Shown piece by piece: positions 8,441 through 17,815 of a DNA stretch of 64,000 bases. The first letter of the stretch is position 1. Each line of letters starts with the position of its first letter. The position numbers and the translations under genes are program-made. The notes under the pieces were generated by a model. It was not told the origin of the DNA and searched no databases. It saw only the letters and a program-made list of their open reading frames with translations. This DNA comes from Solirubrobacter sp963792915 (GTDB lineage Bacteria > Actinomycetota > Thermoleophilia > Solirubrobacterales > Solirubrobacteraceae): positions 868,001 to 932,000 of the forward strand of contig CAWBYD010000008.1 of NCBI GenBank assembly GCA_963792915.1. Direction: 5' to 3'.

Positions 8441-8480
8441 CTCGCGACCGTGATCCTACGCCGCGGGTCTGGGGTGGGGC

Positions 8481-9965
8481 ATGACGTCCGATTCGGGCCT
8501 GGACCGCGACCTCCTGCGGCTCGCCTCCGTGGTCGTGCTGGGGACGATCATGTCGATCCTCGACACGACGATCGTCAACGTGGCGATCGAGACGCTGGGG
8601 CGTGAGCTGCATTCGTCGCTGTCGTCGATCCAGTGGGTCTCGACGGGCTACCTGCTCGCGCTTGCGACGGTGATCCCGCTGACCGGCTGGTCCATGGAGC
8701 GCTTCGGCGGCAAGCGGATGTGGATGGTGTCGGTGACGCTCTTCCTGGCCGGCTCGACGCTGTGCGGGCTCGCGTGGTCGACGTCGTCGCTGATCGCCTT
8801 CCGCGTGCTGCAGGGCTTCGGCGGCGGGATGATCCTGCCGGTCGGGCAGGCGATCCTGGCGCAGGCGGCGGGGCCGCAGCGGATGGGGCGGATCATGAGC
8901 GTGATCGGCGTGCCGACCCTGCTCGGGCCGATCCTCGGGCCGGTCATCGGCGGGCTGATCGTCGACAACGCGTCGTGGCGCTGGATCTTCTTCGTGAACC
9001 TGCCCGTGGGCGCGGTCGCGCTCGCGCTGGCGGCGCGGATCCTGCCCGCCGCCGACGCGCGCCGGGCGCGGCCGCGGCTGGATCTCGTGGGCCTGCTGCT
9101 GCTCTCGCCGGGGCTGGCGGCGCTCGTCTACGGGCTGTCGGAGGTCGGGATCGAGGGCGGGCTCGGGAGTGCCAAGGTCGTGGGCGGGATCGTGATCGGC
9201 GTCGTCTGCCTCGCGCTCTTCGCCCGCCATGCGGTGCGCGCCGGCCCGCGCGCGCTGATCGACCTGCGGCTGTTCCGCGACCGCGCGTTCGCCGCGGCAT
9301 CGGGTACGACGTTCATCTTCGGCGTCTCGCTGTTCGGCGCGATGCTGATCCTGCCGCTCTACTACCAGGTGGTGCGGGGCGAGAGCGCGCTGACCGCGGG
9401 CCTGCTGCTGGCGCCGCAGGGGTTGGGCGCGGCGACCGCGATGCCGATCGCCGGCCGCATGACCGATCGGCTGGGCGCCGGGCGGATCGTGCCGTTCGGC
9501 GTCGTGCTGGCGCTGATCGGGACCCTCGCCTACACGCAACTGGAGGCCGACACGAGCTACGAGCTGCTGGCGATCTTCCTGTACGTGCGCGGGATGGGGC
9601 TGGGGATGACGATGATGCCGTCGATGGCCGCCGCATACCAGACGCTGGACCGGCCCGCGGTGCCGCGCGCGACGAGCACGATCAACATCATCCGCACGGT
9701 GGGCGGCTCGTTCGGGACGGCGGTGCTGACCGTCGTGCTGGAGCGCCGGATCGTGGCCAACGTGCCGGGTGCGACGGGCGAGCTGGGGTCGCTGCGCGGC
9801 GGCGCCGCCCAGGCCGCCACGCCGCTCGCGCACGCCTTCGGGCAGACGATGTGGTGGGCGGTCGCCTTGACCGCCATCGCGCTGATACCGGCCTACTTCC
9901 TGCCGCGCCGACCGCCCGCGCCGCAGCCCGCGGCCGTTCCGGCGACGTCGGACGCGAGCGGGTAG
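8481..9965 (+). CDS. DHA2-family MFS multidrug exporter
   Basis: A 494-residue drug:proton antiporter with 14 predicted helices (EmrB/QacA type). The N-terminus carries MSILDTTIVNVAIETL, the DHA2 helix-1 motif D1. QWVSTGYLLALATVIPLTGW and RVLQGFGGGMILPVGQAIL (helix 4, motif C neighbourhood) follow, and PTLLGPILGPVIGGLIVD is the antiporter motif. It likely exports a hydrophobic toxic compound, substrate unknown. It is divergent from the malic enzyme fragment with only 40 bases between starts, and no dedicated regulator adjoins it. Confidence 0.93.
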   Translation: MTSDSGLDRDLLRLASVVVLGTIMSILDTTIVNVAIETLGRELHSSLSSIQWVSTGYLLALATVIPLTGWSMERFGGKRMWMVSVTLFLAGSTLCGLAWSTSSLIAFRVLQGFGGGMILPVGQAILAQAAGPQRMGRIMSVIGVPTLLGPILGPVIGGLIVDNASWRWIFFVNLPVGAVALALAARILPAADARRARPRLDLVGLLLLSPGLAALVYGLSEVGIEGGLGSAKVVGGIVIGVVCLALFARHAVRAGPRALIDLRLFRDRAFAAASGTTFIFGVSLFGAMLILPLYYQVVRGESALTAGLLLAPQGLGAATAMPIAGRMTDRLGAGRIVPFGVVLALIGTLAYTQLEADTSYELLAIFLYVRGMGLGMTMMPSMAAAYQTLDRPAVPRATSTINIIRTVGGSFGTAVLTVVLERRIVANVPGATGELGSLRGGAAQAATPLAHAFGQTMWWAVALTAIALIPAYFLPRRPPAPQPAAVPATSDASG

Positions 9966-9983
9966 CGGCGCCATGGGGCGCCG
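9966..9983. terminator. Bidirectional hairpin between convergent genes
   Basis: CGGCGCC and GGCGCCG form a perfect 7-bp stem around ATGG, directly after the exporter's stop and before the 3' end of the opposing gene. No T-run is present on either strand. A shared terminator is likely by position. Confidence 0.5.
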
Positions 9984-10000
9984 CCTCCCGCCGCGTGCGT

Positions 10001-12127
10001 TCAGGAGGAGTTGCGGCCCGCCAGGTTCTCGGAGTCGTCGCCCGCGTTCTCCTCGGCGGGCGGCGTGTCGTTGCCGCGGACGGCGTTCTCGAGCTGCTCG
10101 AGGCCGATGATGCGCACGCTCGAGCGGAAGCTGCCGTCGCGGCCGTGCTGCTCGACGTCGCCGCGCCCGGCCCCGCCGCCACCGCCGCGGTCGTAGCGTC
10201 CGCCGCCACGGCCGCCGCCGTAGCCGCCACCGCCGCCGCCGCGGCCCTGACCGCCGCCGCCGCGTCCCTGGCCGCCACCGCCGCCTCCGCCGCCGCGCCC
10301 GCGGCCGCCGCGCCCGCGGCGGTCGTCGTAGGGCTGGCGCGGGCTGACGATGGCCTTGACGTCGCGCACCGGGGTCGCCGCGAGCCGGACCCAGGCGGTG
10401 AACGTCGGGTCGCCCGGCTTGACGCCCTGGGCCTGCTCCGCGCAGACCGAGGACCACTTCATCGTCTCGCCGTCGTCGCGCCGCTTGGGCTGCAGCGCCT
10501 CGAGCACGGCCTCGGCCCCGCCGACGCGCTCGATCGCGGCGACGAGCCGCGCCTGGGCGCGCGCGGAGCGCGTGGGTGAGGTCGCCGGCGCCTGCGGCTG
10601 TGCGGGCTGCTGCGGCTGCTGGACCTCGACGGCCTCGGGCGCGGCCTCGCCCTCGGCGACCGGTTCGACCGGCGCGTCCTCGGCGGTCGGCTCGTCGTGG
10701 CCCGACTCGAGCGCGGCCTGCTCCTGCTTGCGCAGCTCCGTCAGCTTCGCGAAGAACGTGCGCCGGTGGCGCTCGGCCGCCGTCAGGCGCCGGCGCCGCG
10801 GTCGCTCGCCGGGACGCGGGGGACGGCGGTCGCCGCCCTGCTGGGGGCCGCGCCGCTGGTCGCCGGCGGCCGCGTCGGCCGGAGCCCCCGCGGTCGCTTC
10901 GGCGGCGGGCGCGGGCGCGGCAGCGGGCGCCGCTGGCTCGGTCGGCGTCGCTGCGGGAGTCGCTTCGGCGGCGGGCGCGGCAGCGTCGGCGGCGGGCGCC
11001 GCTGGCTCGGTCGGCGTCACTGCGGGAGTCGCTTCGGCGGCGGGCGCCGTCTCGGGCGTGGGGGCCGCGGCGGCGAGGGCGGCCTCGGGCGCGGGGGGCT
11101 CGGCGGCGGCGGGCGTGGGGGCCTCGGCCGGCGGCGTCGCCGCGGGCGTCTCTTCGGCTGCAGGCGCGGCCTCGGCGACGGGCGCCTCGACGGGCTCCGG
11201 CGTGGCCTCGGCCGCGGGCGCGACGGGGGCCTCGGCGGCGGGCTCGACCGAGACCTCGGCTGCGGGCGTGGCCTCGGGCGCGGGTGCCTCGGCCGCCGGC
11301 GTCACCGCGGGCGCCTCATCGGCTGCGGGCGCTGCCTCGGGCGCGGGGGCCTCGGCGGCGGGCGTGGCCTCGGGCGCGGGGGCCTCGGCGGCGGGCGTGG
11401 CCTCGGGCGCGGGGGCCTCGGCGGCGGGCGCCGCCTCGGGCGCGGGGGCCTCGGCGGCGGGCGTGGCCTCGGGCGCGGGGGCCTCGGCGGCGGGCGTGGC
11501 CTCGGGCGCGGGGGCCTCGGCGGCGGGCGTGGCCTCGGGCGCGGGGGCCTCGGCGGCGGGCGTGGCCTCGGGCGCGGGGGCCTCGGCGGCGGGCGTGGCC
11601 TCGGGCGCGGGGGCCTCGGCGGCGGGCGCCGCCTCGGGCGCCGGAGCCTCGGCGACGGGCGCCTCCGGCTCGGCCGGCGGCGTGACCGCAGGCGTCTCGT
11701 CGGCGACCGGGGCCTCGACGGGCGCGGCCTCGGCGGCGGGCGCCTCGACCGGCTCGGGCGCGACGGCCTCGGCGGCGGGCGCCTCGACCGGCTCGGGCGC
11801 GACGGCCTCGGCGGCGGGCGCCTCGGCCGGCTCGGGCGCGACGGCCTCGGCGGCGGGCGCCTCCGGCGTGATCGCGGGCGTCTCCTCGGTGGGCACCTCG
11901 GCGGCAGGCGGCTCGACGGCCGGGGTCTCTACGGTCGGCGCTTCGGCCGCTTCGCTGTCGTCGAGTGCCGGCGCGTCGGCGGCGACGGCCGCCTCGGCGG
12001 TCGCCTCTTCAGCGGTCGGACTCGGCGGGGCCGGGTCGCCGCTCCCCTCGGAGGCCATGCTGGGGGCCTCGGGCATCGGGTCGTTCGCGGTGGTCTCGCG
12101 ATCCTCGGGGGAGGGCGTCTCGGTCAT
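10001..12127 (-). CDS. Large disordered Ala/Pro/Glu-repeat protein with Gly/Arg-rich tail (708 aa)
   Basis: Start chosen at the ATG at 12127 (MTETPSPEDRE), with AGAGG about ten bases before it; an upstream frame adds only 31 unlikely residues. Residues 1-400 are acidic and low in complexity: three EAPAAEAVAPEPV units, then ten tandem AEAPAPEA(T/A)PA units. A basic block follows (RRRRLTAAERHRRTFFAKLTELRKQE), then a possibly folded segment with MKWSSVCAEQAQGVKPGDPTFTAWVRLAATPV. The C-terminal part is packed with RGG and GGG and ends with a short conserved-looking SFRSSVRIIGLEQLENAVRG. Arg/Gly boxes elsewhere bind RNA and promote condensates, which makes an RNA- or ribosome-associated role possible. 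I do not recognise the family. GC phasing supports this strand despite long open frames on the other. Confidence 0.7.
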   Translation of the reverse strand: MTETPSPEDRETTANDPMPEAPSMASEGSGDPAPPSPTAEEATAEAAVAADAPALDDSEAAEAPTVETPAVEPPAAEVPTEETPAITPEAPAAEAVAPEPAEAPAAEAVAPEPVEAPAAEAVAPEPVEAPAAEAAPVEAPVADETPAVTPPAEPEAPVAEAPAPEAAPAAEAPAPEATPAAEAPAPEATPAAEAPAPEATPAAEAPAPEATPAAEAPAPEATPAAEAPAPEAAPAAEAPAPEATPAAEAPAPEATPAAEAPAPEAAPAADEAPAVTPAAEAPAPEATPAAEVSVEPAAEAPVAPAAEATPEPVEAPVAEAAPAAEETPAATPPAEAPTPAAAEPPAPEAALAAAAPTPETAPAAEATPAVTPTEPAAPAADAAAPAAEATPAATPTEPAAPAAAPAPAAEATAGAPADAAAGDQRRGPQQGGDRRPPRPGERPRRRRLTAAERHRRTFFAKLTELRKQEQAALESGHDEPTAEDAPVEPVAEGEAAPEAVEVQQPQQPAQPQAPATSPTRSARAQARLVAAIERVGGAEAVLEALQPKRRDDGETMKWSSVCAEQAQGVKPGDPTFTAWVRLAATPVRDVKAIVSPRQPYDDRRGRGGRGRGGGGGGGGQGRGGGGQGRGGGGGGYGGGRGGGRYDRGGGGGAGRGDVEQHGRDGSFRSSVRIIGLEQLENAVRGNDTPPAEENAGDDSENLAGRNSS
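11324..11653 (-). repeat. Ten tandem 33-bp repeats inside the Ala/Pro/Glu-rich gene
   Basis: Ten contiguous 33-base units encode the 11-residue unit AEAPAPEATPA (units 1, 7 and 10 have A in place of T at position 9). An eleventh unit lies close by after a divergent ADEAPAVTPA segment. Units are nearly identical at the DNA level, so copy number could change by slippage without breaking the frame. Confidence 0.9.
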
Positions 12128-12304
12128 GGTGTGGGGACCTCTGGCTGCTGGCTCGGGCGGCGCGCTGCGATCGGTGTGTGCGTGCGCGCGGTGGCGAGGC
12201 GTCCGGGCGCGGAAACGCACCGGGAAGCCGCGTGCTGAGCATAGCGGTCTGCGGGGCCTGGACCAGCACTCGTTAGAGGCCTGACGATCACTAGCCTTCA
12301 GAGC

Positions 12305-14906
12305 ATGGCGCCAAGCAACGGAGACGCCCCGCGCGAGCTGTTCCTGATCGACGGGAACTAGCCTCGCCTACCGGGCGTTCTTCGCGCTTCCGGAGTCGAT
12401 CTCCACCTCGGACGGGCGCCCGACCAACGCGATCTTCGGCTTCGCGTCGATGCTCGTGAAGATCCTCACCGACTACGGCCAGGTGCCGACCGTCGTGGTC
12501 TGGGACGCGGGCATGTCCGGCCGCAAGGAGATCAGCGCCGACTACAAGGCGCAGCGCTCGTCGCGCCCCGATCTGCTCAAGCTCCAGTGGCCGCATCTGC
12601 GCCCGCTGGTCGAGGCGTTCGGCTACCGCAACGTGTCCGTCGAGGGCTTCGAGGCCGACGACGTGATCGCCGCGCTGACCGAGCAGGCGAAGGAGCGCGG
12701 CATCCCCGTGATGGTCGTGACCGGCGACCGCGACGCGTACCAGCTCGTCGACGACGGCGTGCGGATCATGTCGACCAGCCGCGGCGTCACCGACACGAAG
12801 GTCTACGACCGCGACGGCGTCAAGCGAGCGCTACGGGATCGAGCCCGAGCTGATCCCCGACTTCATCGGCCTCAAGGGCGACACGAGCGACAACATCCCG
12901 GGCGTTCCCGGCATCGGCGACAAGACCGCCGCGGACCTGCTGCAGAAGTTCGGCGACCTCGAGGGCGTGCTCGGCAGCGTCGACCAGATCACCGGCGCCA
13001 AGCGCAAGCAGAACCTGATCGACCACGCCGACGACGCGCGCATGTCCAAGCTGCTCGCGACGATGGTCCGCGACGTCCCGATCGACATCGACCTCGAGGC
13101 CGAGTTCACGCGCACGCCCGACCGCGCGAACCTGCGCCAGGTCTTCCGCGAGTGGGAGCTGCGCGACCCCCTCCGGCGCCTCGAGGAGGCGCTCGAGGCC
13201 GCGGAGCTCGAGTCGATCCCGCGCCCCGAGGACGTCGACATCATCAAGGTCAAGACGGGAGCGGCGCGCCAGCCGGGCGACATCGCTCGGCTCAAGGGCG
13301 ACGAGCTGGTCATCACGCTGGCGCCCCCCGAGGTCCCCGAGGGCGAGCTGCTCCCGCGCGCGCCGCTGTGGCGCTACGCCGCGTACGCGGGCGGGAACAT
13401 CGCGCTCGCGGGGGAGACCGACGACCCCGCGCTGGTGATCGGAGCGGCCGGCGACCGCCCGGTCGATGGCCCACGACGCCAAGGCGCTCGGCGACGTCCC
13501 CCCCAACCTCGTCTTCGACACCGCCGTCGCCGGCTACCTGCTCGACCCCGCCCGCCGCGGCTACCCGCTCGACGAGCTCGCCGAGGAGCGCGGGATCGCC
13601 GCCGACGCCGAGAACGAGCTGGCCACCGACGCCGTGCTCGTCCACGCGCTCGCCAAGGCCCAGCGGCCGCAGATCGCCGAACGCGGCCTGCAGGATCTCC
13701 TGGACACGATCGAGCTCCCGCTCGTGCACGTCCTGCGCCAGACCGAGAAGGCCGGCATCAAGCTCGACACGCGCAAGCTCGAGACCGTCGCCACCCGCAT
13801 CCGGGCCGACGTCATCACGCTCGAGCGCGAGGTGTGGGAGCTGGCCGGCGAGGAGTTCGTGATCAACTCCCCGCAGCAGCTCGGCACCGTCCTGTTCGAC
13901 AAGCTCAAGCTCTCGCGCAAGCGGCGCGGCAAGACCGGCTACAGCACCGACGCCCGCGTGCTGCAGGCGATCCGCGACGAGCACGAGATCATCCCCAAGA
14001 TCGAGCGCTACCGCGAGCTCTCAAAGCTGGCGCAGACGTACCTCGACGCGCTGCCGAACTGGATCGGCGAGGACGGCCGCCTGCACACGACGTTCGAGCA
14101 GACCACGGCCGCCACCGGCCGTCTCTCGAGCATCAACCCCAACCTCCAGAACATCCCGATCCGCACCGAGACCGGCCGCGAGATCCGCGCGTGCTTCGTG
14201 CCCGAGCCGGGCAACAAGCTGCTGTCGGTCGACTACAGCCAGGTCGAGTTGCGCGTGCTCGCCCACATCGCCAACGAGCAGGTGCTGCGCGACATCTTCC
14301 TGCGCGGTGAGGACGTGCACACCGAGACGGCGTCGGCGCGTCTTCGAGCTCCCGCCCGAGCGGCTCGACGTGGGCATGCGCAGCAAGGCCAAGATGGTCA
14401 ACTACGGGATCGTCTACGGCCTGTCGGCCTACGGTCTCGCCGACCGCCTGCGGATCGGCCAGGAGGAGGCGCAGGAGTTCATCGACCGCTACCTGGAGCG
14501 CTTCCCGGCCGTGGCGCAGTTCATGAAGGACGCGGTCACCCAGGCCGAGCAGCACGGCTACGTGTCCACGCTCTTCGGCCGCCGCCGCCAGATCCCCGAG
14601 CTGCGAGCGCGCAACTGGCAGATGCGCAAGCTCGGCGAGCGCCTCGCCGTCAACACGGTCATCCAGGGCACCGCCGCGGACATCATCAAGGTCGCGATGG
14701 TGCGCTGCCACGACGCGCTCGCGGCCGAGCAGATGGCCACGCGGTGCATCCTCCAGATCCACGACGAGCTGCTGTTCGAGGGTCCGCCCGAGGAGATGGG
14801 TAAAGCCACCGAGATCGTCACCCGCGAGATGGTCGGCGCCGCGGAGATGGACCCGCCGCTGGCGGTCGACGCGGGCGTCGGTGACAACTGGTTGGACGCG
14901 AAATGA
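12305..14906 (+). CDS. polA: DNA polymerase I, reading frame broken by four single-base insertions
   Basis: Five frame segments join into a complete 865-residue Pol I if one base is skipped at about 12359, 12825, 13465 and 14339: 12305-12358, 12360-12824, 12826-13464, 13466-14338 and 14340-14906. Domain order is normal. The 5' nuclease domain shows LFLIDGN/SLAYRAFFALP, VVTGDRDAYQLV and GLKGDTSDNIPGVPGIGDKTA. A degenerate 3' exonuclease-like domain follows, then the polymerase domain with motif A (VDYSQVELRVLAHIA), motif B (RSKAKMVNYGIVYG) and motif C (LQIHDELLFE). Tyr in NYG is the dideoxynucleotide-tolerant variant known from mycobacterial Pol I. Each segment is well conserved to its edge, with no other stop or decay. 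Upstream of rpsA-coaE as in mycobacteria. Sequencing error, recent pseudogene or programmed frameshifting cannot be separated from sequence alone. Confidence 0.9.
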
Positions 14907-14916
14907 GGAGGATCCC

Positions 14917-15666
14917 TTGAAGATTGAGAACGAGTTCACGGTGCCGGCGTCGGTCGAAGAGGCGTGGACGGTCCTCCTGGACGTCCCGCGCGTCGCCCCC
15001 TGCCTGCCCGGCGCCGTGATCGAGGAGGCCCACAGCGAGGAGGGCGAGTACTCCGGGACGATGACGGTCAAGATCGGCCCGATCACCGCGCGCTACAAGG
15101 GCACGGTCTCGATCCAGGAGGCCGACGAGGCGACCCGCAGTGTCGTCATGCGCGCCCAGGCCAAGGACGCCCGCGGCCAGGGCACGGCCGCCGCGACGAT
15201 CACGTCGACGATGGAGGAGACCGCCGAGGGCACGAAGGTCAGCGTCGTCACCGACATGCGGGTGACAGGCCCGGCGGCCCAGTTCGGGCGCGGCGTGATG
15301 CAGGACGTGTCCGCGAAGCTGATGAACCGCTTCGCCGACTGTCTCGCCGCGGAGATCATGGGCCGCGAGGAGGCCGCCCCTGAGCCCGAGTCCGCCCCCG
15401 CCGAGGTCTCCAACGGCGCCGCTGCGGAAACGCATGGCGTCCCCAGCGCGTCCTCGGGCACGTCGACCGCCGAGGCCGAGAAGACCGTGCCCGAGGCGTC
15501 GTCGGGCACGCCGACCGCGACGCCGACCGCGACGCCGCCGACGCGCCCCACGCCCGAGCACCTCGACCTGGCCGAAGCCAGCCGCGAGGCCGTGCTCAAG
15601 CGCGCGATCCCGCTGCTCGGCGCGCTGGTCGGGCTGGTCATCCTGATCCGCCTGATCCGCCGCTGA
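14917..15666 (+). CDS. CoxG-like SRPBCC protein with C-terminal membrane anchor
   Basis: Start chosen at the TTG at 14917: AGGAGG (14906-14911) lies five bases before it, and the product then begins MKIENEFTVPASVEEAW, exactly how CoxG proteins begin. Residues 1-150 form the SRPBCC/CoxG fold (LLDVPRVAPCLPGAVIEE, GTMTVKIGPITARYKGTV, DVSAKLMNRFADCLAAEIM). A Pro/Thr/Ala-rich linker follows, and one membrane helix at the end (AIPLLGALVGLVILIRLIRR). In carbon monoxide dehydrogenase operons CoxG recruits the enzyme to the membrane, but no cox or other molybdenum hydroxylase gene is in this window, so the partner is unknown. The start lies ten bases after the polA stop. Confidence 0.88.
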   Translation: MKIENEFTVPASVEEAWTVLLDVPRVAPCLPGAVIEEAHSEEGEYSGTMTVKIGPITARYKGTVSIQEADEATRSVVMRAQAKDARGQGTAAATITSTMEETAEGTKVSVVTDMRVTGPAAQFGRGVMQDVSAKLMNRFADCLAAEIMGREEAAPEPESAPAEVSNGAAAETHGVPSASSGTSTAEAEKTVPEASSGTPTATPTATPPTRPTPEHLDLAEASREAVLKRAIPLLGALVGLVILIRLIRR

Positions 15667-15673
15667 GCGGCCG

Positions 15674-16528
15674 GTGCTCGACCCCGAACTGCAGACGATC
15701 CTCGACGCGATGCTCGCGCTCGGCGAGCCGGAGGCCTTCGGCGTCGAGCAGGCGCGCGCCGCGCACGCGGCGGAGACCGAGCAGCTCGCCGGGCAGGGTC
15801 CCGACGTCCCCACCCGCGACGAGTCGTTCCCGGGCTCCGGCGGCGAGGTTGGAGTGCGCGTCTATGAGCCGAGTGGCGCCGCGGGCACCACTGTCTACTT
15901 CCACGGCGGCGGGTGGGTGATCGGCACGCTGGACTCCGTCGATGCCGTGTGCCGCGCGCTCGCCGTCCACTCCGGCACGCGGGTCGTCAGCGTCGACTAC
16001 CGGCTCGCGCCCGAGCATCCGTTCCCCGCCGCCGTCGAGGACGCGCGCGCCGCCGTGCGCTGGGCGCGGCCGGACGTCGTGGCCGGCGACTCGGCGGGCG
16101 CCAATCTCGCGGCCGTGGTCGCGCGCGCGGCGCGCCTGCAGCTGCTGATCTATCCCGTCATCGACGCGGGGATCAACACGCCGTCCTACCGCGAGTTCGA
16201 CCAGGGCCACGGCCTCAGCGCCGCCGACATGCGCCGCTTCTGGGAGCTCTACCTGGACGGCGCGGACGGCCTGCAGGCCGACGCGTCGCCGCTGCGGGGC
16301 GAGCTGACGGGGCTCCCGCCCGCGTACGTCCTGACGGCCGAGTACGACGTGCTGCGCGACGAGGGCGAGGCCTACGCCCGCGCGCTGCGCGACGCGGGCG
16401 TGGAGGTCACACTCGACCGCCGCGCCGGCACCCTGCACGGCTTCTGGCGCTGGCAGAGCACCGCGATCGCCCGCACGGTCGTGCGCGAGGTGGGCGAAGC
16501 GGTGCGGCTCGCATTGGACACCGGGTAG
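15674..16528 (+). CDS. Alpha/beta hydrolase, hormone-sensitive-lipase family esterase
   Basis: A 284-residue carboxylesterase of the alpha/beta hydrolase-3 family. HGGGW (residues 77-81) forms the oxyanion hole and GDSAG carries the nucleophile Ser140. Asp225 in AEYDVLRDE and His255 in LHGF complete the triad; DYRLAPEHPFPAAVED is a family hallmark. The start is a GTG seven bases after the CoxG-like gene, so it is probably in the same transcript. The likely substrate is a short-chain ester; nothing narrows it further. Confidence 0.92.
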   Translation: MLDPELQTILDAMLALGEPEAFGVEQARAAHAAETEQLAGQGPDVPTRDESFPGSGGEVGVRVYEPSGAAGTTVYFHGGGWVIGTLDSVDAVCRALAVHSGTRVVSVDYRLAPEHPFPAAVEDARAAVRWARPDVVAGDSAGANLAAVVARAARLQLLIYPVIDAGINTPSYREFDQGHGLSAADMRRFWELYLDGADGLQADASPLRGELTGLPPAYVLTAEYDVLRDEGEAYARALRDAGVEVTLDRRAGTLHGFWRWQSTAIARTVVREVGEAVRLALDTG

Positions 16529-16554
16529 CAGCGCCAGCGGCTACCGTCCCCGGC

Positions 16555-17811
16555 ATGGCCGTCAACACGAGCACCACCGCGTTCTGGCATCCGTTCGCGG
16601 ACATGGCCGCCGTCTCGGAACGCGAGCTGTTGATCGAGCGCGGCGAGGGCGTCTGGGTCTACGACGCCGACGATCGGCGCTATCTCGACGCCACCGCCGC
16701 GCTGTGGTACGCGAACATCGGCCACGGGCGCGCCGAGGTGGCCGATGCCGTCGCCGAGCAGATGCGCCGGCTCGAGGCGTACTCGACGTTCGGCGACTTC
16801 GGCAACCGTCCGGCCAACGAGCTGTGCGCGCGGCTCGCCGAGCTCGCCCCGATCCCCGACGCGCGGATCTTCCTCACCTCCGGCGGCGGCGACTCGATCG
16901 ACGCCGCGGCCAAGATCGCCCGCCGCCACTTCATCCAGCAGGGGCAGCTGGAGCGCGTGCACCTGATCTCGCGCACGCAGGGCTACCACGGCACGCACGG
17001 GTTCGGCACGTCGATCGGCGGGATCGAGGCCAACACGACCAACTGGGGCCCGCTCGTCCCGGGCGTCTCGTCGGTGCCGTTCGACTCGCTGACGGCGCTC
17101 GAGGACGAGATCCGCCGCGTCGGCCCCGACAAGGTCGCCGCGTTCTTCTGCGAGCCGGTCATCGGTGCGGGCGGCGTGTACGTTCCGCCCGAGGGCTACA
17201 TCCAGGGCGCCGCCGACCTCTGCGCCGAGCACGGCATCCTGCTCGTGATCGACTCCGTGATCTGCGGCTTCGGGCGCCTCGGCACCTGGTTCGGGATCGA
17301 GCGCTGGGAGGACGTGCGCCCGGACATGATCACGTTCGCCAAGGGCGTCACGTCCGGCTACCTGCCGCTCGGCGGCGTCGTCGTGTCGAGCGAGCTCGCG
17401 GCGCCGTACTTCGCCTCCCCGGGCGGTCCGATGCTCCGCCACGGCGCCACCTACGCGGGTCACCCGACGTGCTGCGCGGCCGCGCTGGCCGTGCTCGACA
17501 TCTACGAGCGCGAGCGCCTGATCGGCCGCGGGCGCGAGCTCGAGGGGCCGCTGCGCGACGCGCTGGCGCCGCTGGCCGACCATCCGGCGTGCGGCGGGGT
17601 GCGGGCCGGGCTCGGCTTCATGGCCGTCGTCACGGTCGCGGAGGGCGCCGACGCCGGCGCGCCGGCAAGGCTTGCCGCGGGCGCGCGCGAGGCGGGCGTG
17701 CTCGTGCGCCCGCTGCTCGGCGGCGTGGCGATGTCGCCGCCACTGATCTGCAAGAGCGAGCACATCGAGCTGCTGGCCGCCGCGCTGCGCGCCGGGCTCG
17801 ACAGCGTCTAG
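16555..17811 (+). CDS. Class III (omega) aminotransferase, PLP-dependent
   Basis: A 418-residue fold-type I aminotransferase of the omega-amino-acid:pyruvate/class III group. FWHPF near the N-terminus is typical for adenosylmethionine-8-amino-7-oxononanoate-, taurine- and omega-type members. FLTSGGGDSIDAA binds the cofactor phosphate, Asp233 pairs with the pyridine nitrogen, and Lys263 in FAKGVTSGYLPLGG forms the Schiff base. The usual DEV after the strand is DSV here (VIDSVICGFGRLG), a rare change at the Glu. No biotin genes are nearby, so a role in amine or beta-alanine-type catabolism is more likely. Converges on the flavoprotein with only four bases between. Confidence 0.9.
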   Translation: MAVNTSTTAFWHPFADMAAVSERELLIERGEGVWVYDADDRRYLDATAALWYANIGHGRAEVADAVAEQMRRLEAYSTFGDFGNRPANELCARLAELAPIPDARIFLTSGGGDSIDAAAKIARRHFIQQGQLERVHLISRTQGYHGTHGFGTSIGGIEANTTNWGPLVPGVSSVPFDSLTALEDEIRRVGPDKVAAFFCEPVIGAGGVYVPPEGYIQGAADLCAEHGILLVIDSVICGFGRLGTWFGIERWEDVRPDMITFAKGVTSGYLPLGGVVVSSELAAPYFASPGGPMLRHGATYAGHPTCCAAALAVLDIYERERLIGRGRELEGPLRDALAPLADHPACGGVRAGLGFMAVVTVAEGADAGAPARLAAGAREAGVLVRPLLGGVAMSPPLICKSEHIELLAAALRAGLDSV

Positions 17812-17815
17812 CTGG

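Noticed and set aside
7554..10457. Very long open frame on the minus strand opposite the DHA2 exporter
   Set aside because: It is Arg/Ala/Pro-rich nonsense typical of high-GC antisense frames and overlaps clear genes on both strands.
11324..11653. Tandem repeats as a possible CRISPR array
   Set aside because: Units are contiguous without spacers, stay in frame and encode a protein repeat; no cas genes are present.
10350..12284. Long Gly/Ala/Ser-rich open frame on the plus strand opposite the repeat protein
   Set aside because: It is a mirror of the 33-bp repeats; the minus strand has a better start, a basic folded segment and a sensible C-terminus.
12450..14310. polA segments as separate small genes
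   Set aside because: Each begins or ends in the middle of a conserved Pol I domain, and the pieces join exactly by skipping one base.
14917..15666. CoxG-like gene as evidence of carbon monoxide oxidation
   Set aside because: No coxS, coxM or coxL genes lie in the window; CoxG-like proteins occur without them.
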